NCBI GenBank assembly: GCA_947631955.1 | Contig: CANRNJ010000001.1 | Coordinates: 124,001 to 188,000, forward strand | DNA length: 64,000 nt | Direction: 5' to 3' | From: an uncultured Lachnospiraceae bacterium | Lineage (GTDB): Bacteria > Bacillota > Clostridia > Lachnospirales > Lachnospiraceae | In this document: in pieces, positions 20,165 through 29,615 of the stretch | Layout of the letters: each line of letters starts with the position of its first letter | Numbering within the stretch: the stretch's first letter is position 1 | Translations under genes and position numbers: made by a program | Notes under the pieces: model-generated | The model's database searches: none | Told to the model about the DNA's origin: nothing | What the model saw: only the letters and a program-made list of their open reading frames with translations

Positions 20165-20308
20165 CTATTTTGTATTCTCGCAGCTCTGGTTGCCCACCGT
20201 GCAGGACGTCTTACATGCAGACTGACAGGACGTCTGGCACTCGCCGCAGCCGCCTTTCTTCATCGATTCCTTCAGATCTCTGGTAGCTAATGTCTTGATA
20301 TGCTTCAT
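20165..20308 (-). CDS. scfA: SCIFF (six-cysteine-in-forty-five) ranthipeptide precursor
   Basis: Absent from the ORF track (47 aa). Reverse translation: MKHIKTLATRDLKESMKKGGCGECQTSCQSACKTSCTVGNQSCENTK, six Cys; GGAGG Shine-Dalgarno upstream. Confidence 0.97.
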   Translation of the reverse strand: MKHIKTLATRDLKESMKKGGCGECQTSCQSACKTSCTVGNQSCENTK

Positions 20309-20457
20309 ATAACGTATCCTCCGTTTATTTTTTCATTCTTTATCATGTCAGCCGGGATCGGGGACATGCCTGACAGACATCGTCTTGCCCGATACGGCAG
20401 AAACAGAATCATGCGGTGCGGCGGCACAGCGCGCACGACAGACAGATTCTGGAATGT

Positions 20458-20463
20458 ATTATA
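20458..20463 (-). promoter_or_regulatory. Extended -10 promoter element for scfA
   Basis: Minus strand TGATATAAT (TGnTATAAT) about 150 bp upstream of the scfA start. Confidence 0.65.
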
Positions 20464-20605
20464 TCACACCTTTTTAAACAGGAAAAGTCTTTTTTTCACA
20501 ACTTATGAGCCGCCCTGTGGACCGCAGCTTACAAGCCGCAGTCTGCGGGCTTCCGGCAGCTGCACTTTCCGTGTTTTATGAGGCGTATCCGCCAGAGTCT
20601 GCCAC

Positions 20606-20979
20606 TCAGCTGATCATACCGCCCAGCATACCGCTTCCGGCACACAGGAAGAACACCGTCACCATGCTGCCGGCCACATCCTGAATCCCTCTGTTTACGA
20701 TCAGCGACACGATCACGAGAATCGCGTAATAGGCGGTCCCCATGGCGAGCCCCCACAGAAACTTCCGCCTGCCCGCGCGTCTGCCCGACAGAAATCCCGC
20801 CGCAAACGTGACGGCTATGTAGATGCCGATGATGCACAGCGATACCACTTTTTCCGACAGGCCGAAACGGTACAGCAGAAAGGCAAGCAGAAGCAGAAGC
20901 GCGGCAGTCAGGATATACGCCGCCAGCATACATTTCGTTATGAAAACGACTTTTTCCATATAGATATTCTTTTTTCCCA
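20606..20979 (-). CDS. TIGR04086-like small membrane protein
   Basis: About 120 aa with four hydrophobic segments (MGKKNIYMEKVVFITKCMLAAYILTAALLLLLAF...), next to SCIFF genes as expected for this family. Confidence 0.6.
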
Positions 20980-21012
20980 TATTTCCTCCAATCCCGCGGA
21001 ACAAAGATGATC

Positions 21013-21054
21013 ATATATATTCCGCCCGTGCTAATATATATTCCGTCCGTGCTA
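21013..21054. repeat. 21-bp tandem direct repeat (2 copies, 1 mismatch)
   Basis: ATATATATTCCGCCCGTGCTA / ATATATATTCCGTCCGTGCTA. Confidence 0.9.
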
Positions 21055-21059
21055 AAAAC

Positions 21060-21088
21060 TTGACACATTCTTGTATGCATAGTAATAT
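21060..21088 (+). promoter_or_regulatory. Sigma-A-type promoter for the CNNM/hemolysin-family gene
   Basis: TTGACA - 17 bp - TAATAT. Confidence 0.8.
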
Positions 21089-21240
21089 CTTTGTAACTGT
21101 CCACGAACAGGACATCCGGCCGCAGGCGGCACAGGCGGGGCTTTACAGGTCTGACCGGCCGCGGAGGGGTTTCATGACAGCCTGCTGCCGCGGTCAGGGA
21201 TCGGAAGCATCATACGCATCAATAAGGAGTGAACATTTCA

Positions 21241-22533
21241 TTGGATACCACAGGTGTCATACAAATTGCAACATTGGTGATTCTCATTTTTTTATCGGGA
21301 TTCTTCTCGTCTGCCGAAACAGCTTTCTCGACAGTCAATCGTGTGCGCATCCGCACGCTTGTTCAGGAAAACAACAAAAAAGCCGTCAGAGTTCAGGGCA
21401 TATTGGATCATTACGGCAAAATGCTCAGCGCGATCCTGATTGGCAATAATGTAGTCAATCTCTCCGCTTCGTCGGTGGCGACCACGCTTGCCATCAAGCT
21501 GTGGGGCAGCCGCACCGTCGGCATCGTTACGGGCGTGCTGACTTTTCTTGTCCTGATCTTCGGGGAGATCATCCCGAAGACATGGGCCATGCAGCGGGCC
21601 GAAAAGATCACGCTGATGTACAGCGGCACAGTGCGTCTGCTCATCACGCTGCTCACGCCCATTATCTTCATCATCGATAAATTCTCGAACTGGATCCTGC
21701 GGTTCCTACATATCAGTTCGGAGGGCAATACTTTCAGCATCACGGAAAAAGAATTGAAGACTTATGTGGATGTGAGCCACGAAGACGGCGTTATTGAATC
21801 GGAAGAACGGGAACTGATCTACAACGTGTTTGATTTCGGCGACACGGTTGCCAAGGACATCATGATCCCTCGCATCCGCATGACTACGGTTCCCATAGAC
21901 GCGACCTATCAGGAACTGCTCTCCACTTTTCAGGAATCGATGTTTACGAGGATACCGGTATATGAGGACGATCCGGACAACATCGTCGGAATCGTCAACA
22001 TCAAGGACTTTATTCTGGTCAAGGACACGGAGAAATTCCAGATCAAGAAGATCCTCCGCGAAGCCTACTATACCTATGAATATAAGAGCGTATCCGATCT
22101 GTTGATGGAAATACGGGAAAAATCGCTCAGTATCGCCTTTGTCTTAAGCGAATACGGCGCGACCGTGGGCATGATCACCATGGAAGACATGATCGAAGAA
22201 CTGGTCGGCGAGATCCGTGACGAATACGACGCCGACGAGGAAGAGCTGATCCAAGCGGTCGGCGACGGGCAGTATCTTGTGGAAGCGCAGATGAAACTGG
22301 ACGACATCAACGACGCCCTTGATATCGGATTGGATTCCGAAGACTATGATTCCATCGGCGGGCTGATCATCGACAAACTGGACCGCCTGCCTCAGGATCA
22401 GGAAACCATCGTACTGGACAACGGGATCACCTTACAGGCAGACGGTATTCAAGACAATCACATCGTGAAAGTCCTTATCACTCTGCCGGCCGCCGAGGAA
22501 CCCGCTGAGGCGGAAACGCCGGAAGAAGACTGA
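21241..22533 (+). CDS. Hemolysin-family / CNNM (CorC-like) membrane protein with CBS domains
   Basis: N-terminal DUF21 region (FLSGFFSSAETAFSTVNRVR), CBS pair (DIMIPRIRMTTVPID; TRIPVYEDDPDNIVGIVNIKD), CorC_HlyC C-terminal domain. TTG start chosen 11 nt after AAGGAG; the ORF track starts 12 nt earlier at GTG. Confidence 0.9.
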   Translation: MDTTGVIQIATLVILIFLSGFFSSAETAFSTVNRVRIRTLVQENNKKAVRVQGILDHYGKMLSAILIGNNVVNLSASSVATTLAIKLWGSRTVGIVTGVLTFLVLIFGEIIPKTWAMQRAEKITLMYSGTVRLLITLLTPIIFIIDKFSNWILRFLHISSEGNTFSITEKELKTYVDVSHEDGVIESEERELIYNVFDFGDTVAKDIMIPRIRMTTVPIDATYQELLSTFQESMFTRIPVYEDDPDNIVGIVNIKDFILVKDTEKFQIKKILREAYYTYEYKSVSDLLMEIREKSLSIAFVLSEYGATVGMITMEDMIEELVGEIRDEYDADEEELIQAVGDGQYLVEAQMKLDDINDALDIGLDSEDYDSIGGLIIDKLDRLPQDQETIVLDNGITLQADGIQDNHIVKVLITLPAAEEPAEAETPEED

Positions 22534-22541
22534 CCGGGCGG

Positions 22542-24767
22542 TCATTCGGCATTGTTTATGATACACTTTTCCGGAAGATATTTGACCAATAATTTCTCCA
22601 ATTCGGTGCCGTCGATGGGCTTGGACAGATAATCGTCAAACCCTTTCTCCAGATACATCTCACGCACACCGGCCATGGCGTTGGCGGTCAGGACGATGAC
22701 CGCCGCGTCCTTACTCTTGTTATCCGGCATATTTTTGAGTCTTTCCAACGTTTCTATGCCGTCCATACCCGGCATCATATGATCCAGAAGAATGATATCA
22801 TACGCTTCCTTCGCGGCATATTCCAGACATTCCCGGCCGCTTGCGGCGCAGGTGATCTGCACTTTAGTCTTGCGCAGCAGACCTCGGATGACCGTCAGAT
22901 TGACTTTATTGTCGTCCACGGCAAGGATCTTGGCATCCAGAGCCATGAACAGCGGCGCGTTCCCGCGGCTTTTTTCATTTTTCTTCTTATTGTCCTGTAG
23001 GCTGCCGATCGTTTCGCTGCCCGCGATCTTCTGCGGCAGACAGACGGTAAACGTCGAGCCTTCGCCGTACACGCTCTCTACCGATACCGTACCGTTCATC
23101 AGCTTCAACAGCCGGTCGACTATGCTCAGTCCCAGACCGGTGCCCTCGATGGCATGCACCTGTTCTTCGTTGATCCGGTCAAATTTGCCGAACAGCCGGT
23201 CGATGTTCTCCTCTTTGATGCCGATACCGGTATCCGCCACCGCAAAGGTAAACTGTACCACGTCCGGCGTCATTTTCTTGTGTGAAACGGTCAGCGTGAC
23301 GCTGCCCTTCATCGTATACTTGATCGCATTGGTCAGGATATTCAGAAGGATCTGCCGCACCCTGACCTCGTCCCCCAGAAGAGTGCTCGGCGTATCGCCC
23401 GGTACGACAAACGACAGATCCAGTCCCTTCTCTTCGGCGCGGAGGCTGCACTCCGTCTTGAGGGCATTGAGCATATCCTTTAAGGAATACTCTCTTTCCA
23501 CCACTTCCATCATACCGGACTCGATCTTGGAGAAGTCCAAAATATCATTGATGAGCACAAGCAGCGTCTTGCTTGCGTTCTGTATATTATTCGCATACTC
23601 GATGATCCCCGGCTTCTCGCTCTCCCTAAGGATCATTTCGTTCATGCCCATAATGGCATTGAGGGGCGTCCTGATCTCGTGGGACATATTGGCGAGAAAG
23701 GTACTCTTGGCTTCATTGGCTTTGTCTGCGCGCTTCTTCTCCCTTTCCAGACGCTCCAGCATACGCACGCGCTCCGTCACATCATGCACGATAACGATAT
23801 AGCCGATGATATCCATATAGTCGTCGTAGATCTTGTCTATGGTAATGCTGCAGATATTGTTCTTCTGCCAGCAGCGCGCCTCCACCCGGTTCTTGCTGCC
23901 CCGGAACCGAAACACGTCCCTCTCCAGTACAAAAATATCGTTCAGCTGAAGCTTGCAACATTCCTCGGCGCTGAGGCCGAGAAAGATGGTGGCGCCGTTA
24001 TTGACGATGCACAGCCGCTCCTCTTCGTCGAACACAAACACCGGCTCGTCCACGGAATAATACACGAACTTCGACATATTCTCCAGCGTGACCCTCGTGC
24101 CGTTATAGAAGCGGTAGGTCCTGCACAGGACGATCTGCGCCGCGAACTGGCCGAGCGTGCTGATTGGGAACGCCGACAATCCGATAAACTGCAGCAGCGC
24201 ATCCAGCGCGCATCCGAACCCGACGATAAGAACGCACAGCATCATCGCGTAGGCGATATCCTTTTCCCGCTTGCGGATGCTCTTGCGCAGCATGTAAATG
24301 ATGATGATCATCATATTGACCGCCGCCGTGGCGCAGTAAACCACATAGGCTACGCTCCAGACGCCGGGGACGATGCGGTAGGACATGCCGTAAACCGTCA
24401 TTTCAAACTGCACGTTGCCCGGCTGAACGACAAACGGATACAAAAGAGCGCCCAGCCATACGAAACCGGCCGTCCACCGTTTGATCTTTCCGCGTACATC
24501 GGACCAGTATATGAGCATGTTCGTAAAACATATCAGCAGTCCGAAAATATGTATCATCCCTATGGCGCGGAATACGGCGGCAAGATTCCGGTCCTGCTGT
24601 ATGAGCACAAGACCGGTGAACAGCCCCCATCCGGCGCTCAGCATGGCGGACATAAAATATAGTCTGTCGATGATGCTCTTTCTGCTCAATCTGCCGAGCT
24701 GGCTCGCGCCCACGAAATAAGTGATCGCGGACAGGGCAAATATCAGATAAAACAAGAACTCTTTCAT
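22542..24767 (-). CDS. Hybrid sensor histidine kinase/response regulator with multi-TM sensor and PAS domain
   Basis: FLANMSHEIRTPLNAIMGMNE (H box), GTGLGLSIVDRLLKLMNG, and C-terminal receiver KILAVDDNKVNLTVIRG...IILLDHMMPGMDG. Confidence 0.93.
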   Translation of the reverse strand: MKEFLFYLIFALSAITYFVGASQLGRLSRKSIIDRLYFMSAMLSAGWGLFTGLVLIQQDRNLAAVFRAIGMIHIFGLLICFTNMLIYWSDVRGKIKRWTAGFVWLGALLYPFVVQPGNVQFEMTVYGMSYRIVPGVWSVAYVVYCATAAVNMMIIIIYMLRKSIRKREKDIAYAMMLCVLIVGFGCALDALLQFIGLSAFPISTLGQFAAQIVLCRTYRFYNGTRVTLENMSKFVYYSVDEPVFVFDEEERLCIVNNGATIFLGLSAEECCKLQLNDIFVLERDVFRFRGSKNRVEARCWQKNNICSITIDKIYDDYMDIIGYIVIVHDVTERVRMLERLEREKKRADKANEAKSTFLANMSHEIRTPLNAIMGMNEMILRESEKPGIIEYANNIQNASKTLLVLINDILDFSKIESGMMEVVEREYSLKDMLNALKTECSLRAEEKGLDLSFVVPGDTPSTLLGDEVRVRQILLNILTNAIKYTMKGSVTLTVSHKKMTPDVVQFTFAVADTGIGIKEENIDRLFGKFDRINEEQVHAIEGTGLGLSIVDRLLKLMNGTVSVESVYGEGSTFTVCLPQKIAGSETIGSLQDNKKKNEKSRGNAPLFMALDAKILAVDDNKVNLTVIRGLLRKTKVQITCAASGRECLEYAAKEAYDIILLDHMMPGMDGIETLERLKNMPDNKSKDAAVIVLTANAMAGVREMYLEKGFDDYLSKPIDGTELEKLLVKYLPEKCIINNAE

Positions 24768-24781
24768 AATTCGTTTCTCTC

Positions 24782-25756
24782 CTAAACGGCCGAGGCAAAC
24801 TTTATGACCGCCTCGATCTCCGTTCCGTTATCGGGCACAGGCTCCATCCGTTCATATGTTCCGTCCGGCATGATCCTTCCGAAATAACTGCCCTGTTTCG
24901 TCTTCTCCAAAGTGTAATACTGTATCTGCTGCGTATCGCGGTTCAAAACCACATACACCCGGTAACACATACCGGTCTTCTCCGTCCTGCTCGGCGTATC
25001 CAGACGCAGGATCTGCATATCGTCCGTAACATTCAGCGTCATAACGGAAAAATCCTGAAGGGCCTGCGCGATCGCCGCATCTTTTCCCTGCGGATAAACC
25101 TCTTTGTAAAACGGTACAAGAAACGCTCCTTCCTCCGTCCGGAGACGTTCCAGTCCCTCTTCTCCTTCTTTGAACAGATGCATCGGGAGCAGATAGAGCA
25201 TCACGCGGTTATGCAGTACCTGCCGGAACTGTTCCGGGGTCAGGTTGACGCCCTTCGCCTGGGATACGGATTCCAGACGTTTGACAGCCACTTCCAGCAC
25301 CGCTTTGGACAAGACCATATTGTGGGTAAAAGGATTCAGCGCCACCACGTCTATGTGTTCCTGATTGGCCATGACCATAGACAGACATGCGGCAAAAGAA
25401 AGAGTGAGGACCACCGGGCTCCTCTTATCCGGCGGGATCTGCGCCGCGGATGAAAAGATCGGGAGCGCGCTTCCCCCGTCGCTCTTTTTCAAAAGGCACG
25501 GAATGACCTTCACATCTTTGGAAAGATGCACGGTTTCTCCGGTCCGCATGGCCTCCTGCGCCTCCTGATCCAATCCCTGCGGCGGCAGAGAAGGAACGAG
25601 CACCGCTGACTTTTCCAAGATCTCCATGACTTTGGCATAGCTGTCCTTCTGTCTGTCCTGTGCGAACTCTTCCAGTGCTGACTCCAGCTGTGAGTTGTCC
25701 AATACCTGACCGTTCATCTGTGACACTTCTCCTTTTGCAGACATCGATAGACCCAT
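24782..25756 (-). CDS. SseB-family domain protein
   Basis: LESALEEFAQDRQKDSYAKVMEILEKSAVLVPSLPP and DVVALNPFTHNMVLSKAVLE resemble SseB N-terminal domain proteins. Confidence 0.65.
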   Translation of the reverse strand: MGLSMSAKGEVSQMNGQVLDNSQLESALEEFAQDRQKDSYAKVMEILEKSAVLVPSLPPQGLDQEAQEAMRTGETVHLSKDVKVIPCLLKKSDGGSALPIFSSAAQIPPDKRSPVVLTLSFAACLSMVMANQEHIDVVALNPFTHNMVLSKAVLEVAVKRLESVSQAKGVNLTPEQFRQVLHNRVMLYLLPMHLFKEGEEGLERLRTEEGAFLVPFYKEVYPQGKDAAIAQALQDFSVMTLNVTDDMQILRLDTPSRTEKTGMCYRVYVVLNRDTQQIQYYTLEKTKQGSYFGRIMPDGTYERMEPVPDNGTEIEAVIKFASAV

Positions 25757-25894
25757 ATCATGTTAAAGTATAGCAGAATTTTATCGTTCTGCCAATCATA
25801 CTTTGCTCTGTTTTCCGTCCGGCTGCGTTGGAACGACCGCCGCGGCTTGTGCCGTTGTGCGGCGCTGAATCTACTCTTTTACAGACATTGCGTC

Positions 25895-25939
25895 AAAAAA
25901 ATTACCTTTCAGGTCCCAAACGAGGTTCCTAAAAGGTAA
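25895..25939 (-). terminator. Intrinsic terminator after the aspS-downstream small ORF
   Basis: Minus strand TTACCTTT...AAAGGTAA followed by TTTTTTT. Confidence 0.75.
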
Positions 25940-25979
25940 CTTCCGTGATCCGATCAAAATCGTATGTGCCGCCCGCCCG

Positions 25980-26222
25980 TTACCGTCCAAACGGCATCTC
26001 CCGAAGCTGTCTGATCATCTCCATATCATCGGCACTGATCTTCAGATTGGAGTCGTAGCACTCCCCGTCTGCGGTTGTCACCTTGATCTCTATGATACTG
26101 TCCTCTTTGACAGCATTTCTCATTACCGCCGACAAGAATTTCGGAAACTTCGGGTGGTTGTTCTGAAAACGGTTCCACAGACTCATCATCTGCAGAAGAT
26201 CCGCCGGGTTCTGCATATTCAT
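25980..26222 (-). CDS. Conserved hypothetical protein (80 aa)
   Basis: MNMQNPADLLQMMSLWNRFQNNHPKFPKFLSAVMRNAVKEDSIIEIKVTTADGE; abuts aspS. Confidence 0.65.
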   Translation of the reverse strand: MNMQNPADLLQMMSLWNRFQNNHPKFPKFLSAVMRNAVKEDSIIEIKVTTADGECYDSNLKISADDMEMIRQLREMPFGR

Positions 26223-28033
26223 CAGGCTCCCTCCACGCTGTCTTCCTTTTTCTCAGCCGTCACCGCAATACACAGTTCCTCAAGCTGCTTTTCATCCACC
26301 GTGCCGGGCGCTTCCGTCATCAGACAGGACGCATCCTTAATCTTCGGGAACGCAATGACCTCACGGATATTGTCGGCGCCCGTCAGGAGCATCACGAACC
26401 GGTCAAGGCCGTATGCCAGACCCGCGTGAGGCGGCACACCATACTTAAATGCATTTAACAGGAAGCCGAACTGCGACCAAGCCTGCTCTTTGGTAAAGCC
26501 CAGGACCTCAAACATTTTTTCCTGTATGTCGTCCTGATGGATCCTGACAGAGCCGCCGCCCAGTTCTACGCCGTTTAATACGATGTCGTACGCCTTGGCG
26601 CGCACACGTCCCGGATCGGAGTCGATGTACTGCCAGTCTTCCTCCATCGGCATCGTAAAAGGGTGATGCATCGCCATAAAACGATTCTCCTCATCGCTCC
26701 ATTCAAGCAGCGGGAACTCAACGACCCACAGGAAGTTAAACTTCGACTCGTCGATCAGCCCAAGCTGTTTTCCCAACTCTACGCGCAGCGCGCCGAGCAC
26801 GCTGTACACGATATCCTTCTTATCCGCGGCAAAAAGAAGCAGGTCGCCTTTCTCACCCTTCATGGCCTGAACAAGACGTTCCAGTTCTTCCGGCGTCATG
26901 AATTTGGCAAAAGAAGACTTGTAAGTGCCATCCGCCTGTACGCTTAAATAGGCAAGACCTTTGGCGCCGTATCCCTTGGCAAACTCCACAAGCGCATCGA
27001 TCTTCTTGCGGGGCATTTCCGCCTGTCCTTTCACGTTCAGGCCACGGACGGAGCCGCCGTTTTCAAGCGCCGACGTAAACACGCCGAACCCGCATCCCGC
27101 CACCGTATCGGACACGTCGGTCAATTCCATCGCAAATCTGGTATCGGGCTTATCGGAACCGTACCGGTCCATAGCCTCCTGCCATGTGATGCGGGGCAGA
27201 GGAAGCTGCACGTCGATCCCGACCGCTTCCTTACACACATGGCGGATCAGTCTTTCATTGACCTCTATCACATCGTCCACATCCACAAAGGACAGTTCCA
27301 TATCCGCCTGCGTAAATTCCGGCTGTCTGTCGGCACGAAGATCCTCGTCCCGGAAACATCTCGCTATCTGAAAATAGCGGTCGTATCCCGAACACATAAG
27401 AAGCTGCTTATACAGCTGCGGAGATTGCGGCAGAGCATAAAAGCTGCCCGGATGCACGCGGCTGGGCACCAGATAATCTCTGGCCCCCTCAGGAGTGGAT
27501 TTGCACAGAATCGGCGTTTCGATCTCCAGAAATCCCTCGTCTGCCATAAAGCTGCGCATCTCGGATACGATCCTGCTCCTGAGCATCAGCTTTGCCTGAA
27601 TATCCGGTCTGCGCAGATCCAGATAGCGGTATTTCAAACGGATCTCTTCCTTGGTCTTGGAATCCGCCTCCACAGGAAACGGCGGCGTTTCGGATTCCGA
27701 TAAGATCCGCACCTGTCCGGCACGGACTTCGATCTCTCCGGTCTTTAAATTCTCGTTCACCGCTCCGGAACGCTTCTCCACTCTGCCTGCCACCGCTATG
27801 ACAAACTCGCTCCGCATCTTTTCCGCCTTGGCGAAGGCTTCCGCTCCGCAGTCGTTTTCCTCAAAGATGATCTGCAGGATCCCGGAACGGTCCCTCAGAT
27901 CAACAAAGATGATGCCGCCTTTATTCCTCTGCTTCTGCACCCAGCCCATCACGGTGACTTCCTCGCCCACATTCTGCAAAGACAGTTCCGCACAGCGATG
28001 GGTCCGCTTCCAGCCTTTCATTGATTCCGCCAT
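26222..28033 (-). CDS. aspS: Aspartyl-tRNA synthetase
   Basis: FVDLRDRSGILQIIFEE, YQIARCFRDEDLRADRQPEFTQADMELSFV-type motif 2, GLAYGLDRFVMLLTG motif 3. Start set at MAESMKGWKRTHRC. Confidence 0.97.
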   Translation of the reverse strand: MAESMKGWKRTHRCAELSLQNVGEEVTVMGWVQKQRNKGGIIFVDLRDRSGILQIIFEENDCGAEAFAKAEKMRSEFVIAVAGRVEKRSGAVNENLKTGEIEVRAGQVRILSESETPPFPVEADSKTKEEIRLKYRYLDLRRPDIQAKLMLRSRIVSEMRSFMADEGFLEIETPILCKSTPEGARDYLVPSRVHPGSFYALPQSPQLYKQLLMCSGYDRYFQIARCFRDEDLRADRQPEFTQADMELSFVDVDDVIEVNERLIRHVCKEAVGIDVQLPLPRITWQEAMDRYGSDKPDTRFAMELTDVSDTVAGCGFGVFTSALENGGSVRGLNVKGQAEMPRKKIDALVEFAKGYGAKGLAYLSVQADGTYKSSFAKFMTPEELERLVQAMKGEKGDLLLFAADKKDIVYSVLGALRVELGKQLGLIDESKFNFLWVVEFPLLEWSDEENRFMAMHHPFTMPMEEDWQYIDSDPGRVRAKAYDIVLNGVELGGGSVRIHQDDIQEKMFEVLGFTKEQAWSQFGFLLNAFKYGVPPHAGLAYGLDRFVMLLTGADNIREVIAFPKIKDASCLMTEAPGTVDEKQLEELCIAVTAEKKEDSVEGA

Positions 28034-28147
28034 TTTCCATATCCTCCTCTTTTTTCCGTTACGGCGCTCCCGCACGGTTTCCGCGTTGATCTCTCGGACG
28101 CCGCCTCTATGGGATCCCGTACCGCTTTCCGCTCGCAGTCATGCTTC

Positions 28148-29416
28148 TTAATGCTTCAGTTCTTCTCTGTAAAACTCCTTGAACTCCTCGTAGCCCTGCG
28201 CGGCAAGCTGTTCTTTCTGGAACTTCTTATTCTTGTTCATGCGCGCCACAAAGACCGAATCTCCCTGCTCTCTCTGCTGTCTGGCCTGCTCCATCACCTC
28301 GCACAGTCTGCCGCCGGAGATCCCTTTCTCGACCAGATAAGCCGTCTTTTTACCGGATTTGGGGACCTTAAAGCCGTTCTCCAAAAGCAGCAGGATGATC
28401 CGTTCAAAACCAATGGAAAAACCGCACGCCGGCACATCATGTCCGGTGAAACGTCCCACCATCCCGTCATACCGGCCGCCGCCTCCGCAGCTTCCGCCGA
28501 ACTGCGGCATAGCGATCTCAAAGATCGGTCCTGTATAATAGGACATGCCGCGCACAAGCGTCGGATCAAACACCAAGTCAAAGAAATCTCCCTTGGCCGC
28601 ATTTACGCTTTCTGTGATCTCCAGAAAATTTGTCTTTACTTCCTGCTCCAGACTGTTTCCCAGTTCGTCAAACAAATAGGACACCGCGTCGGGCGCTTTA
28701 TCCATATCTGCAAATAAAGCAAGATACCGGTCGACCACACCCTTGTCGAAACCGCTTTTCAGCAGTTCCTCTTCCACACCCTCGGCGCCGATCTTATCCA
28801 TCTTGTCCAATATGATAAACACCGCGTCATAATCGTCCTGCATAAAGCCACAGTGCGCCGCCATCGCCTTCAATATCCGCCTGTCATTGATGCGGATCTG
28901 AAAATCCCTGAATCCCAGTCTGCCAAGCGTTGTGGTCGCGGCGAGGATCAGCTCGATCTCCGCCAGATTCGATTCCTCGCCGAGAATATCGATGTCGCAT
29001 TGCATAAACTGGCGGTAACGCCCTCTCTGAGGTCTTTCCGCGCGCCACACATTTCCCATCTGCAGCGCTTTGAAAGGCGACGGCAGTTCGTTGGTATGAT
29101 TGGAATAATACCGCACTAACGGCACGGTCAGATCGTACCTTAATCCGCCGTCCACCAGATCGTCCTCTTCCTTCGCTTCATCAAGCCTTAACTTTTCGCC
29201 CCGTTTCAGGATCTTGAAGATCAGCTTCTCATTCTCGCCTCCGGCCTTGCAGTTTAAGTTGGCAAGATTCTCCACACAGGGCGTTTCAATGGAGTTGAAA
29301 CCGAACGACATATAAGTGTCCTTGATAACGCCGATCACATAATCCCGGATCTCCATCTCCTCCGGAAGGATATCTTTCATGCCCGCCACGGGCTTTTTGC
29401 TCAGTGTCTGTGCCAT
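28148..29416 (-). CDS. hisS: Histidyl-tRNA synthetase
   Basis: GMKDILPEEMEIRDYV, RAERPQRGRYRQFMQCDIDI, GRYDGMVGRFTG, GFSIGFERI. Confidence 0.97.
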   Translation of the reverse strand: MAQTLSKKPVAGMKDILPEEMEIRDYVIGVIKDTYMSFGFNSIETPCVENLANLNCKAGGENEKLIFKILKRGEKLRLDEAKEEDDLVDGGLRYDLTVPLVRYYSNHTNELPSPFKALQMGNVWRAERPQRGRYRQFMQCDIDILGEESNLAEIELILAATTTLGRLGFRDFQIRINDRRILKAMAAHCGFMQDDYDAVFIILDKMDKIGAEGVEEELLKSGFDKGVVDRYLALFADMDKAPDAVSYLFDELGNSLEQEVKTNFLEITESVNAAKGDFFDLVFDPTLVRGMSYYTGPIFEIAMPQFGGSCGGGGRYDGMVGRFTGHDVPACGFSIGFERIILLLLENGFKVPKSGKKTAYLVEKGISGGRLCEVMEQARQQREQGDSVFVARMNKNKKFQKEQLAAQGYEEFKEFYREELKH

Positions 29417-29615
29417 AACATACTCCTAGATATAAAAAGATCATAATAGATTCCGTATTTCTGCCGCCGGATCTTACCGTCGTATTCTGCCCTCAAATTT
29501 TACTGCTACGATTTTACACTTTTTCAGCGGTTTTTTCAATCCTGCATTGTCAGACGCACGCTTAACAGATCCTTTTTTCTGACTGCTCTGCCCACGGCTG
29601 ATTCCGGCGTCCATC

